Shown here in pieces: positions 42,983-50,070 of a stretch of DNA of 51,394 bases. The stretch is from an uncultured Bacteroidales bacterium (GTDB lineage Bacteria; Bacteroidota; Bacteroidia; Bacteroidales; UBA932), in assembly GCA_900545245.1 (NCBI GenBank), contig UQYV01000024.1:1-51394 (forward strand), read 5' to 3'. A program made the translations under genes and the position numbers. How positions within the stretch are numbered: position 1 is the first letter of the stretch; each line of letters opens with the position of its first letter. The notes under the pieces are model-generated. The model ran no database searches and had not been told where the DNA came from. It saw only the letters and a list, made by a program, of their open reading frames with translations.

Positions 42983-43903
42983 TCAAATCCCGAATATCTT
43001 TTCAAGCTTCTTCGCTTCAATAGTGAGTTTCTGAGGGTTCAGTTTTGAGAGTTTTGCAAGGTTCATGAGTTTCCATTTGACTGACGGGAACTCCTTGAAG
43101 TATTCAAACTCATAACCAGCCCACTGCGGATCGCCCTTCTCGAAACTGACAAGGAAGCGTTTGTCGTCATCCGTCATGAGGGTATTTACATCCTCAATGA
43201 GTTTCGAGCGAGTCTGTTCAAACTCCTCATAAGTGAACGGAATATCTGTCATTCCGTTAAACTGGTTTGCCATAGCGGCCCTTTGGTCAATCAAACTTGG
43301 GGAAAATGATTCATGAATTGGTCTGTCGCTTCCAATAAGGCAGAAAATCAGACCTTCTCGGCAAACCGCAATTGGCACATCCATATACTTGACATCAAAC
43401 AAATCTCTTGGATGCTGACGTGAAAGCGCAGCTGCAATCTTGCCGCCATATAGCTGAGTCAACGGCACAATATGCGCTTCACAATATAGGCCAAACTCTT
43501 CCTGAGCCTTGTCACTGAGCGGCTGGACAATAACATCCCCTCCGACAATGCCCCTTTTTGTCTGATTGACTTCCACCTTTACCTGCTTGCCACGATACTC
43601 GCAAAGGAGTTTGCATGTGCTGTAGTTAGGAACGACATGCATTCCCTTGAATGCCTTCTTTGCCTTCTCGCTTATAGATTTCAAGTGGGTATTGATATCC
43701 TCGATGCTCGCAGACTTGTCAGCAAGTGGAATATAAGTCAGATCTATATCCACTGAATATCTCGGGAGATTCTTCAAGAACAGATTGATGGCAGTACCGC
43801 CATGGACGGCGAACACACCTTCTTCCATAATGATAGGCATCAGGCGGAGAAGAAGTTCCACCTTCTGCGCATATACAACGGTATTTATGTGGGTATTATT
43901 CAT
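42983..43903 (-). CDS. AbiEii-type nucleotidyltransferase toxin
   Basis: About 306 residues. The nucleotidyltransferase core is visible as V-H-G-G-T-A-I-N-L-F (about 34-43) and Y-S-V-D-I-D-L-T-Y (about 50-58), the G-G-T and D-x-D motifs of the AbiEii/MenT class. Downstream L-Y-G-G-K-I-A-A-A-L-S-R-Q-H-P-R-D-L-F-D also fits. Such toxins block growth, in phage defence or stability of mobile DNA, by adding nucleotides to tRNA or other targets. The ATG at 43903 is used; a TTG 9 bp earlier is unlikely. The gene overlaps the antitoxin gene by 8 bp, as is normal for this type IV pair. Confidence 0.9.
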   Translation of the reverse strand: MNNTHINTVVYAQKVELLLRLMPIIMEEGVFAVHGGTAINLFLKNLPRYSVDIDLTYIPLADKSASIEDINTHLKSISEKAKKAFKGMHVVPNYSTCKLLCEYRGKQVKVEVNQTKRGIVGGDVIVQPLSDKAQEEFGLYCEAHIVPLTQLYGGKIAAALSRQHPRDLFDVKYMDVPIAVCREGLIFCLIGSDRPIHESFSPSLIDQRAAMANQFNGMTDIPFTYEEFEQTRSKLIEDVNTLMTDDDKRFLVSFEKGDPQWAGYEFEYFKEFPSVKWKLMNLAKLSKLNPQKLTIEAKKLEKIFGI

Positions 43904-44657
43904 ATTCAGCAAGTTCCTTAGGGATTGTCAGATTGTATTTGGCTATATACTTGCCTGTAGGTACGACCATATAGCGTGATTTTCCAAGTTGTATTTTTTC
44001 AATATCCAATGCTTTGAACCATGAATGTCCGGACTTCTCCGCCATATAGACGAACAGACGTTTCACCTTCTGGGATGTGCAGGCCTCAAGCAAAGTCTGT
44101 ACAAGTTTCGGACGCAGAGTAGTAAGACTCTCCATTATGTAATAAATATCCAGCAGCGATGAGGAAGAATCGGGAAGGTTCAAACATTCAAGTATAGCCC
44201 GCTCTGGCGAAGATACCAGAAGAATGTTTCCATTCACGTCCAGAGACTCAACGCCCTTCCGATCATCACCCAAAAATGACGTTGTCATATACTTGATGCC
44301 CATATCCCACTCTAGCTGCAGCATCCAGGCAGGGAGTTTGTCATCCTTGGATGTAAAAAGAAATGCCGTGGGTCTACCTAGAGAAAGATAATGCGAGTAA
44401 CCACGAAGTTCAAGCGCGGTATAGGCACCCACAATGCAATGCTTATCAAGCTGAGTGTTATAGGCAGATACAGCGTTATACAATGTTGGCGTTGTGCCCT
44501 GCAAAGCATATACACCCCTCGACAGGCGGTTCAGCCAACCGCTCTTCATATAGGAGTGCTGTCCCTTGGCATCAAGCCCATGACTGGTGAGCCATTCTCC
44601 GAAGAGAACATTGAGATTAGGGGTGGCCTCTATTATTTGCTGTATTTTTGTAGCCAT
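43896..44657 (-). CDS. AbiEi-type antitoxin
   Basis: 253 residues starting at the ATG at 44657 (M-A-T-K-I-Q-Q-I-I). Residues about 1-70 form the winged-helix DNA-binding part (S-G-W-L-N-R-L-S-R-G-V-Y). The rest is the AbiEi antitoxin domain with V-G-A-Y-T-A-L-E-L-R-G and a middle segment P-E-R-A-I-L-E-C-L. AbiEi proteins counter AbiEii without binding it firmly and repress their own promoter. A near-perfect promoter lies at 44695-44726. The pair fills the interval between two direct repeats. Confidence 0.88.
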   Translation of the reverse strand: MATKIQQIIEATPNLNVLFGEWLTSHGLDAKGQHSYMKSGWLNRLSRGVYALQGTTPTLYNAVSAYNTQLDKHCIVGAYTALELRGYSHYLSLGRPTAFLFTSKDDKLPAWMLQLEWDMGIKYMTTSFLGDDRKGVESLDVNGNILLVSSPERAILECLNLPDSSSSLLDIYYIMESLTTLRPKLVQTLLEACTSQKVKRLFVYMAEKSGHSWFKALDIEKIQLGKSRYMVVPTGKYIAKYNLTIPKELAEYE

Positions 44658-44694
44658 GTTCGTTAATATTACGAATACAACGATAAAATCTACG

Positions 44695-44726
44695 CAAATA
44701 TAAGACTTTTTCGGGTATATACCAAA
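44695..44726 (-). promoter_or_regulatory. Promoter of the AbiE operon
   Basis: On the minus strand TTTG (44726-44723), 20 bases, TATATTTG (44702-44695): both boxes of the Bacteroidetes consensus at the right spacing. It lies 38 bp before the AbiEi start and inside the segment bounded by the repeats, so the cassette carries its own promoter. Confidence 0.75.
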
Positions 44727-44732
44727 CACTAA

Positions 44733-44819
44733 ATGCAGACGCCCTTATATCACAAAATCAATTGGGATAACCGCTTGATTGGCATCCGTGGACCGAAAGG
44801 GGGCGGGAAAAGTACTTAG
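44733..44819 (+). pseudogene. N-terminal stub of an AAA ATPase gene
   Basis: From the ATG at 44733 the frame reads I-N-W-D-N-R-L-I-G-I-R-G-P and then Walker A G-P-K-G-G-G-K-S-T, ending at TAG where truB 3' sequence begins. This is the opening of an AAA_14/DUF4143-like ATPase cut off just after its Walker motif. The left repeat copy carries the same stub with frameshifts. Confidence 0.7.
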
Positions 44820-44869
44820 ATTAATCTTGAAAAAGTGCGGAGACCTGGGCCATGGTGAGCGCCTGCGAT
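44741..44869. repeat. 129-bp direct repeat, right copy
   Basis: This copy overlaps the functional 3' end of truB (16 codons and the stop). Together with the copy at 42841-42969 it flanks the AbiE operon with its promoter and nothing else, 1771 bp. Confidence 0.92.
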
Positions 44870-45813
44870 AGGGGGTAGTCGCCGCTGCGGGAGCGGATGA
44901 GGTAGCTTAGGAAGGCGCCGGAGTCGAGGGCTTCTCCTAGGTCGCGGGCGAAGGCACGGATGTAGGTGCCTTTGGTGCAGCTGATGCGGATTTCCGCGAG
45001 AGGAAGATAGAGGGGAGTGATGTCGACGATGTTGATGCGGCTGTCTTTCTCCTTGGCTCGGGCAATTTCCTGCTCGTTCATTCCGCTGTAGTCCGGAGAC
45101 ATTGACGGGGCGTGTGCCGGCGTGCCGTCAGGACTGAAGTTCAAAAGTTCGAGTTTGTCGATGCGGATGTGTGATGTGCGTATCAGGTCGGCGGCGTGGG
45201 CATCGAAGACTGACTGCGATTGCTCTTCGGTGCTGCCTGAGGCATCCTGCTTTGGGGCATCCTGCTTTGGGGCATCTGATATATTCTCTGCGTTGTTCGG
45301 GTCGGCATGAAGCGCTTCAGCCTCGTATGAGGCCGACCTCTGCTTGCGGTAGAGCCTGCGTGCCAACTCGTAGGCGCGTACTCCGTCGACAGATTTTGCA
45401 CTGAAAAGGGGAGCGACCTGCTCTTGTTCGCCGAGAAAGCCTTTAAGAGTCTCTCGGACAGAAGATTCGCTGATTTTGTCGGTCGGGAAACGCCTGTCGA
45501 TGTCCTTTTCAAGGTCATAAGAGGGAGTTGTTGCTCCGAACGATATGCCGGCTATGTACTCCTTGTCGTGTGCCTGAAGCTGTTCCGCACTTTTTGTGGC
45601 ATTTCCAATGCAGACAAGCAGCACCCCGGTTGCGAGTGGGTCGAGCGTTCCGGCGTGGCCTACTTTCAAGTTCTTTTTCCCGAAATGCCTGCACGCTAGC
45701 CACTTGACTTTGCGGATGACATCTGCTGAAGTCCAGCGATAGGGTTTATCGACAGCAAGGACTATCCCGTTTGGATAGTCCTCAATACTATGGCTCAAAG
45801 GAGTAATTGTCAT
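44821..45813 (-). CDS. truB: tRNA pseudouridine-55 synthase
   Basis: The 330-residue protein makes pseudouridine at position 55 in the T loop of tRNA. The catalytic motif G-H-A-G-T-L-D-P-L-A-T-G-V-L with its Asp lies at about 53-66, and K-E-Y-I-A-G-I-S-F and T-Y-I-R-A-F-A-R-D-L-G follow. About 75 residues in the middle (about 165-240) are extra relative to typical TruB and include a 15-bp tandem repeat coding D-A-P-K-Q (45241-45270). The start codon overlaps the stop of rpiB (ATGA). The last 16 codons belong to the 129-bp repeat, so the present 3' end may be a replacement. Confidence 0.95.
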   Translation of the reverse strand: MTITPLSHSIEDYPNGIVLAVDKPYRWTSADVIRKVKWLACRHFGKKNLKVGHAGTLDPLATGVLLVCIGNATKSAEQLQAHDKEYIAGISFGATTPSYDLEKDIDRRFPTDKISESSVRETLKGFLGEQEQVAPLFSAKSVDGVRAYELARRLYRKQRSASYEAEALHADPNNAENISDAPKQDAPKQDASGSTEEQSQSVFDAHAADLIRTSHIRIDKLELLNFSPDGTPAHAPSMSPDYSGMNEQEIARAKEKDSRINIVDITPLYLPLAEIRISCTKGTYIRAFARDLGEALDSGAFLSYLIRSRSGDYPLSQALTMAQVSALFQD

Positions 45814-46241
45814 TTCACAGGAATCTTTTCGATGCGCCGCTGATGCCGTCCCCCCTGAAACTCATCGTTCAGCCACGCGTGAACAATCTCAAGGGCCGTC
45901 TCAATCGAAATAAACCGTGCCGGCATCACGAGCACATTCGCGTTGTTGTGTTCCTTCACGAGCTTTCCGATTTCCACGTTCCATGCGAGTCCGGCGCGTA
46001 TTCCTTGATGTTTATTGAGGGTAATCGCCATTCCGTTGCCGGTTCCGCACAGTGCGATGCCCAGGTCAACATCCCTGTTCTCGACGGCGATGGCAAGCGG
46101 ATGTGCGACATCCGGATAGTCCATGCTCTCGGTGCTGTCGGTACCGAAATTCACCATCTCATATCCCTCTTTCTTCAGAGTCTCGATTATCGTCGCCTTG
46201 TATTCCACGCCCGCGTGGTCGCTGCATATTCCTATTCTCAT
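45810..46241 (-). CDS. rpiB: Ribose-5-phosphate isomerase B
   Basis: About 143 residues starting at the ATG at 46241 (M-R-I-G-I-C-S-D-H-A-G). The family motifs are present: D-H-A-G near the start, D-Y-P-D-V-A-H (about 44-50) and C-G-T-G-N-G-M with the catalytic Cys (about 66). It converts ribose 5-phosphate to ribulose 5-phosphate in the pentose phosphate pathway. It lies between gltX and truB on the same strand, with 4 bp overlap to truB. Length is normal. Confidence 0.95.
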   Translation of the reverse strand: MRIGICSDHAGVEYKATIIETLKKEGYEMVNFGTDSTESMDYPDVAHPLAIAVENRDVDLGIALCGTGNGMAITLNKHQGIRAGLAWNVEIGKLVKEHNNANVLVMPARFISIETALEIVHAWLNDEFQGGRHQRRIEKIPVK

Positions 46242-46296
46242 GATGTTCAAAGTTTTCTAAAGATTCCTTCACTTCGCCATGCTCGGAATGACGGCC

Positions 46297-47943
46297 CTAT
46301 TTTCCAAGTTTTGCAACGGCAGCATCAATCCGGCGTGCGAACTCATCGCGTCCGATTAGCGTCACGATGTCGGCGATGCCAAGGCCGCTCGATGCCCCCA
46401 CAAGTGCAAGGCGGAGACAATTCATCACCTTACCCATCGGCCATTCGTTGCCTCGGATGAACTCCTCAAGTGGTCCTTCGAGAGCCTCCTTCGTAAAGCC
46501 TTCCTTGCCGACCTTGTCCGCGAAATCCTCTATGAACTTCGCGGCCTGAAGTGCAAGTTCTACATTTTCGCTCTTCCAGAACTTCGCTGCGTCCTTCTCG
46601 ACATACTCCGTCGGAGCTACGAAAAGATATGAAGCTATGTCCCAAAAGTCCGCGACGAACGTTGCCCTCTCCTTGATGAGGCCTACAACCTTCTCGACGT
46701 ATGCCTTCGGAAACCACTTCCCGGCAAAATCCGGCTCCGGACGATATTCCACGCCATTCTTCTCCGCGCATTTCGGGCACTGGACAGTGATCTCGTGTTC
46801 TTTGAGAACTTTTTTGAAGAGTTTTGTGAGCTCGTGGTCGCTCTTTTTGCGTAGATACTCTTTGTTGTACCATTTTGCTTTCTCCGGATTGAACTTCGCA
46901 CCATGCATCACCACTCTTTCGAGCGAGAATGCCTCGATGAGTTCATCCATTGTGAAAAGCTCGCGGTCATCGCCCGGGTTCCATCCGAGCATCGCCAGCA
47001 TATTCACGAAAGCCTCCGGGAAATATCCGTCCTCACGGTAGCCGCGCGAAACTTCGCCCTCGGCATTGACCCATTTGAGCGGGAATACAGGGAAACCGAG
47101 CCTGTCTCCGTCCCTCTTGCTGAGTTTGCCCTTGCCGTCCGGTTTGAGCAAAAGCGAAAGGTGTGCGAAACGCGGCATCGTATCCTGCCATCCGAACGCC
47201 TCGTAAAGCAGGTAGTGAAGCGGAAGTGACGGCAGCCACTCCTCACCTCGGATGACCTCGGTGATTTCCATCAGGTGGTCGTCCACGATGTTCGCAAGGT
47301 GGTAGGTCGGAAGCTCGTCCGCCCTTTTCCAAAGCACCTTGTCATCGATCGTGCCGGAGTTCACCTCCACGTGTCCTCTGATGAGGTCGTCCATCTTCAC
47401 GACCCTGTCCTGAGGCATCTTGAAGCGGATGGTCCAGTCCGTGCGCTCCTCAAGCAGCTTCTTCACTTCGTCCTCCGGAAGGCTGAGTGAATTGCGCAGA
47501 CTTAGGCGCGTGGAATGGTTGTAGATGAATGTCTCCTTTCTGGCCTCCATCTCCGTGCGGATTTTGGAAAGTTCCTCGGCCGTGTCGAACGCATAGTATG
47601 CAAAGCCTTTCTCCACCAGCTCTTCAGCATATTTCCGATAGATTCCGCGCCTCTGGCTCTGTCTGTATGGTGCGTGCGGATGCTTTTCGGAAGCAACTTC
47701 TACGACCTTCCCGTTCTCGTCGACTCCTTCGTCCGGAATGATTCCGCACCAATTCAGAGCCTCGATGATGTAGGCTTCAGCTCCGGGAACGAACCTCTGC
47801 GAGTCCGTATCCTCAATCCTGATGATGAAATCTCCTCCGTGCTGTTTGGCGTACAGATAGTTATAAAGCGCAGTCCTGACTCCACCCATGTGAAGGGGGC
47901 CTGTCGGCGACGGCGCGAATCTTACTCTTGTTCTTCTTTCCAT
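46297..47943 (-). CDS. gltX: Glutamyl-tRNA synthetase
   Basis: A 548-residue class I synthetase. The HIGH-type motif is A-P-S-P-T-G-P-L-H-M-G-G at residues 10-21 and the KMSKS loop reads K-L-S-K-R-D-G. It charges tRNA-Glu, and possibly tRNA-Gln if the organism uses the amidotransferase route. A segment E-H-E-I-T-V-Q-C-P-K-C-A (about residue 385) adds a C-x-x-C pair that I would not expect at that place. A promoter box TATTTTTG lies at 47969-47962. The gene ends 55 bp before rpiB. Confidence 0.96.
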   Translation of the reverse strand: MERRTRVRFAPSPTGPLHMGGVRTALYNYLYAKQHGGDFIIRIEDTDSQRFVPGAEAYIIEALNWCGIIPDEGVDENGKVVEVASEKHPHAPYRQSQRRGIYRKYAEELVEKGFAYYAFDTAEELSKIRTEMEARKETFIYNHSTRLSLRNSLSLPEDEVKKLLEERTDWTIRFKMPQDRVVKMDDLIRGHVEVNSGTIDDKVLWKRADELPTYHLANIVDDHLMEITEVIRGEEWLPSLPLHYLLYEAFGWQDTMPRFAHLSLLLKPDGKGKLSKRDGDRLGFPVFPLKWVNAEGEVSRGYREDGYFPEAFVNMLAMLGWNPGDDRELFTMDELIEAFSLERVVMHGAKFNPEKAKWYNKEYLRKKSDHELTKLFKKVLKEHEITVQCPKCAEKNGVEYRPEPDFAGKWFPKAYVEKVVGLIKERATFVADFWDIASYLFVAPTEYVEKDAAKFWKSENVELALQAAKFIEDFADKVGKEGFTKEALEGPLEEFIRGNEWPMGKVMNCLRLALVGASSGLGIADIVTLIGRDEFARRIDAAVAKLGK

Positions 47944-47961
47944 TTTTAGCTAAATTTCCCG

Positions 47962-47969
47962 CAAAAATA
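47962..47969 (-). promoter_or_regulatory. Bacteroidetes-type -7 box for gltX
   Basis: TATTTTTG on the minus strand fits TAnnTTTG and lies 19 bp before the gltX ATG, which implies a very short leader. Confidence 0.45.
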
Positions 47970-48141
47970 GTAAAAATTACGCTGATAATGAAAGAATCTC
48001 CGGTCCCATGAAGATTTCAAGCGATGCCATGAATTTCGAATAGTTGGTGGGGCCTGTCTTATTCTAATTACAAGTCAGACGCAGATAGTTACAATTAGGT
48101 GTATTTGCGGTGGAAAAGTATTGAATTTATGAAATAATACT

Positions 48142-48149
48142 TACATTTG
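48142..48149 (+). promoter_or_regulatory. Bacteroidetes-type -7 box for a small gene
   Basis: TACATTTG fits TAnnTTTG. The small coding region begins about 66-72 bp downstream. The sequence between (to 48214) holds no other feature I can name. Confidence 0.5.
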
Positions 48150-48220
48150 TTCGCTTTTGCAAAAAGCTACAGTTACACTACATATAAATTAAACCATAAC
48201 AATTATGCTGTTCCATGTTT

Positions 48221-48310
48221 ATGGCGAAGAAGCGTCACATCAACCCTTATAAGGAAGAAATCTTCGTAAACCAGAAATACTATAAGGACGCGGAGGCAAG
48301 AATCGCTTAG
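48221..48310 (+). CDS. Small basic protein, 29 residues, unknown function
   Basis: The frame reads M-A-K-K-R-H-I-N-P-Y-K-E-E-I and then V-N-Q-K-Y-Y-K-D-A-E-A-R-I-A, ending TAG. An ATG two codons earlier (48215) is in the same frame. It is too short for most gene finders, but it has a -7 box upstream and a clean terminator downstream, and its residue mix (Lys/Tyr-rich, no odd codons) is protein-like. I do not recognise the family. It stands alone between gltX and vsr, both on the other strand. Confidence 0.55.
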   Translation: MAKKRHINPYKEEIFVNQKYYKDAEARIA

Positions 48311-48357
48311 AGCAAATATTCGCACTATCAGGGATTTACCCGCATCGCGGCTCGATG

Positions 48358-48391
48358 AGACCGGTTCGGCACAACGCTGGGCCGGTCTTTT
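48358..48391 (+). terminator. Rho-independent terminator of the small gene
   Basis: AGACCGG and CCGGTCT form a 7-bp stem (inner GC pair possible) followed by TTTT. It lies 47 bp after the small gene stop and touches the vsr stop codon on the other strand. Confidence 0.7.
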
Positions 48392-48872
48392 AGTCCGTGT
48401 CGTTGGACAGCTTGCGGATGGAGTTCGGGATTGTGTGGATTGCCTCGGGTTCGAGCCTCTGACGGAGCTGTGTCTCAAGGAGTTCGAGACGTGCGGCGCG
48501 ACAGCGTGGCTTGAGTTCGCACTCCCAGACGACGATTGCGTGCCAGCCGAGGCGTTCAAGACTCTCAATGTTGTTTGCGTCGCGTTCCTTGTTGCACCGG
48601 ATTTTCTCCGTCCAGAAGTCAGGGTTGGTCTTCGGGACGGTGGCGTAGCGGCATAGAGGATGACCATGCCAGAAGCAGCCGTTGATGAAAATGACCGTGT
48701 GATACTTCTTCAGCACTATGTCAGGACTGCCCGGCAGGTCTTTCCTGTGCAGGGAATAGCGAAAACCGCTGGCATGCAGAAACTTGCGCACAACCATCTC
48801 TGGACGTGTGTCAACGCTCCTGATGCGCGACATGCAGTAGTGCCGCTGTTCTTCTGTCATCTTGTCTGCCAT
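48390..48872 (-). CDS. vsr: Very short patch repair endonuclease
   Basis: About 160 residues from the ATG at 48872 (M-A-D-K-M-T-E-E-Q-R), a start supported by the promoter box at 48888-48895. The Vsr hallmarks are D-T-R-P-E-M-V-V-R, L-P-G-S-P-D-I-V (catalytic Asp), V-F/I-N-G-C-F-W-H-G-H and V-W-E-C-E-L-K. Vsr nicks DNA at T:G mismatches left by deamination of 5-methylcytosine. Its usual partner, a cytosine methylase, is not in the window. Earlier in-frame starts up to 48935 are less likely. Confidence 0.92.
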   Translation of the reverse strand: MADKMTEEQRHYCMSRIRSVDTRPEMVVRKFLHASGFRYSLHRKDLPGSPDIVLKKYHTVIFINGCFWHGHPLCRYATVPKTNPDFWTEKIRCNKERDANNIESLERLGWHAIVVWECELKPRCRAARLELLETQLRQRLEPEAIHTIPNSIRKLSNDTD

Positions 48873-48887
48873 AGTCTTGCCTGTCTG

Positions 48888-48895
48888 CAAAGGTA
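48888..48895 (-). promoter_or_regulatory. Bacteroidetes-type -7 box for vsr
   Basis: TACCTTTG on the minus strand fits TAnnTTTG, 16 bp before the vsr ATG. Confidence 0.5.
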
Positions 48896-49243
48896 GGCAA
48901 TTTTTACCATTGCCTGTCATGTTGTGGGAATTCATCGTGCGTAAATCTTGAATAATCTATTTTTGAGACTATTGTGTGATTTTAATAAATTCCATGTCCT
49001 CCCCTTAAAAACATTAAAACTGTAAAAATCGGTAACTATGAACAATGAAGAACTCTGTTCAGTCTTGCCATTTCAGATTTGTCCCCAGGACGACATTGCC
49101 TCCAGACGTCTTCAGAGGCATGTCTCCTAATGGCATGCGATAAATTTTATGCAGATTTAAACTAAAAAAGTGAATTTGCATAACTTTTGACTGCGCGGCA
49201 GCGGATTTCGATAATCGAAATGAAATCACGCAAAATATTCTAT
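48896..49243. other. Intergenic region without a gene
   Basis: No coding region, RNA gene or repeat was found between the vsr and fabG promoters. The DNA is AT-rich, with small inverted repeats (GCATGTCTCCTAATGGCATGC-like at about 49117-49138) of unclear meaning. Confidence 0.5.
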
Positions 49244-49274
49244 TTTGCAGTTCCTCGCAAATGACGTATATTTG
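49244..49274 (+). promoter_or_regulatory. Promoter of the fabG-ketoacyl synthase operon
   Basis: TTTG (49244-49247), 19 bases, TATATTTG (49267-49274): both consensus boxes with proper spacing, 43 bp before the ATG. Confidence 0.7.
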
Positions 49275-49317
49275 TACAATTTTGTGGTAATGTTTTATAT
49301 TGAAATTGCGACGGAAT

Positions 49318-50046
49318 ATGAAGTATGCACTTGTGACAGGCGGTTCGAGAGGGATAGGACGTGCGATATGCCTTAAACTTGCCGGGATGGGTATACCTGT
49401 AATCATTAATTTCAAATCCAATATTGAAGCCGCTCGCGAGCTGCGTGAAGAGATTCTTGCGGAGGGGGGCGAAGCATCGTTGATGCAGTTCGATGTCGCC
49501 GATCCGAAGGCTGTCAGTTCGGCGTTGGAGGCCTGGGAAAATGAGCATCCGGACGACTACATTGCCTACCTCGTCAACAACGCAGGCATACGAAGGGACA
49601 ATATGATGTTTATGATGCCCCGAGAAGACTGGCACAGTGTCATTGACACCACTCTGAACGGGTTTTTCTATGTGACAAGGGCCTTGCTTCCAAAGATGAT
49701 GATGCGTCGTCACGGGGGGCGTATTGTTTCTGTCAGCTCTCTTTCAGGACTTAAGGGGATGGCGGGTCAGACCAACTATAGCGCGGCAAAAGCGGCTCTT
49801 GTCGGGGCCACCAAGTCGCTCGCTCAGGAAACTGCTACGAGAAATGTGACCGTGAACGCTGTGGCTCCCGGATTCATCGAGACGGATATGACGCGCGACC
49901 TTCCGGTGGAGCAGCTTAAGGAACTTGTGCCGATGAAGCGTTTTGGCCGTCCTGAAGAAGTGGCGGAGCTTGTGGCTTTCCTCTGTAGCGATGCCGCTTC
50001 CTACATCACCGGCGAGGTCATCAGCATTAACGGAGGACTTTTTTAA
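49318..50046 (+). CDS. fabG: 3-oxoacyl-ACP reductase (FabG-like SDR)
   Basis: 242 residues starting M-K-Y-A-L-V-T-G-G-S-R-G-I-G. The glycine-rich T-G-G-S-R-G-I-G binds NADPH, N-N-A-G-I is the structural motif, and the catalytic set is a Ser in V-S-S-L-S-G, Tyr154 and Lys158 (Y-S-A-A-K). It reduces 3-oxoacyl-ACP. The ATG at 49318 is chosen over a TTG 18 bp upstream. The ketoacyl synthase gene follows by 24 bp, which suggests a dedicated pathway (for example an aryl polyene or other specialised lipid) rather than the housekeeping fab cluster; this is inference, because the rest lies outside the window. Confidence 0.9.
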   Translation: MKYALVTGGSRGIGRAICLKLAGMGIPVIINFKSNIEAARELREEILAEGGEASLMQFDVADPKAVSSALEAWENEHPDDYIAYLVNNAGIRRDNMMFMMPREDWHSVIDTTLNGFFYVTRALLPKMMMRRHGGRIVSVSSLSGLKGMAGQTNYSAAKAALVGATKSLAQETATRNVTVNAVAPGFIETDMTRDLPVEQLKELVPMKRFGRPEEVAELVAFLCSDAASYITGEVISINGGLF

Positions 50047-50070
50047 TCGCTTGAAACTTAATTTAAAAGG

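Noticed and set aside
42836..44740. Insertion sequence or integrase behind the direct repeats
   Set aside because: No transposase, integrase or short terminal inverted repeats are present; only the AbiE pair lies between the repeats.
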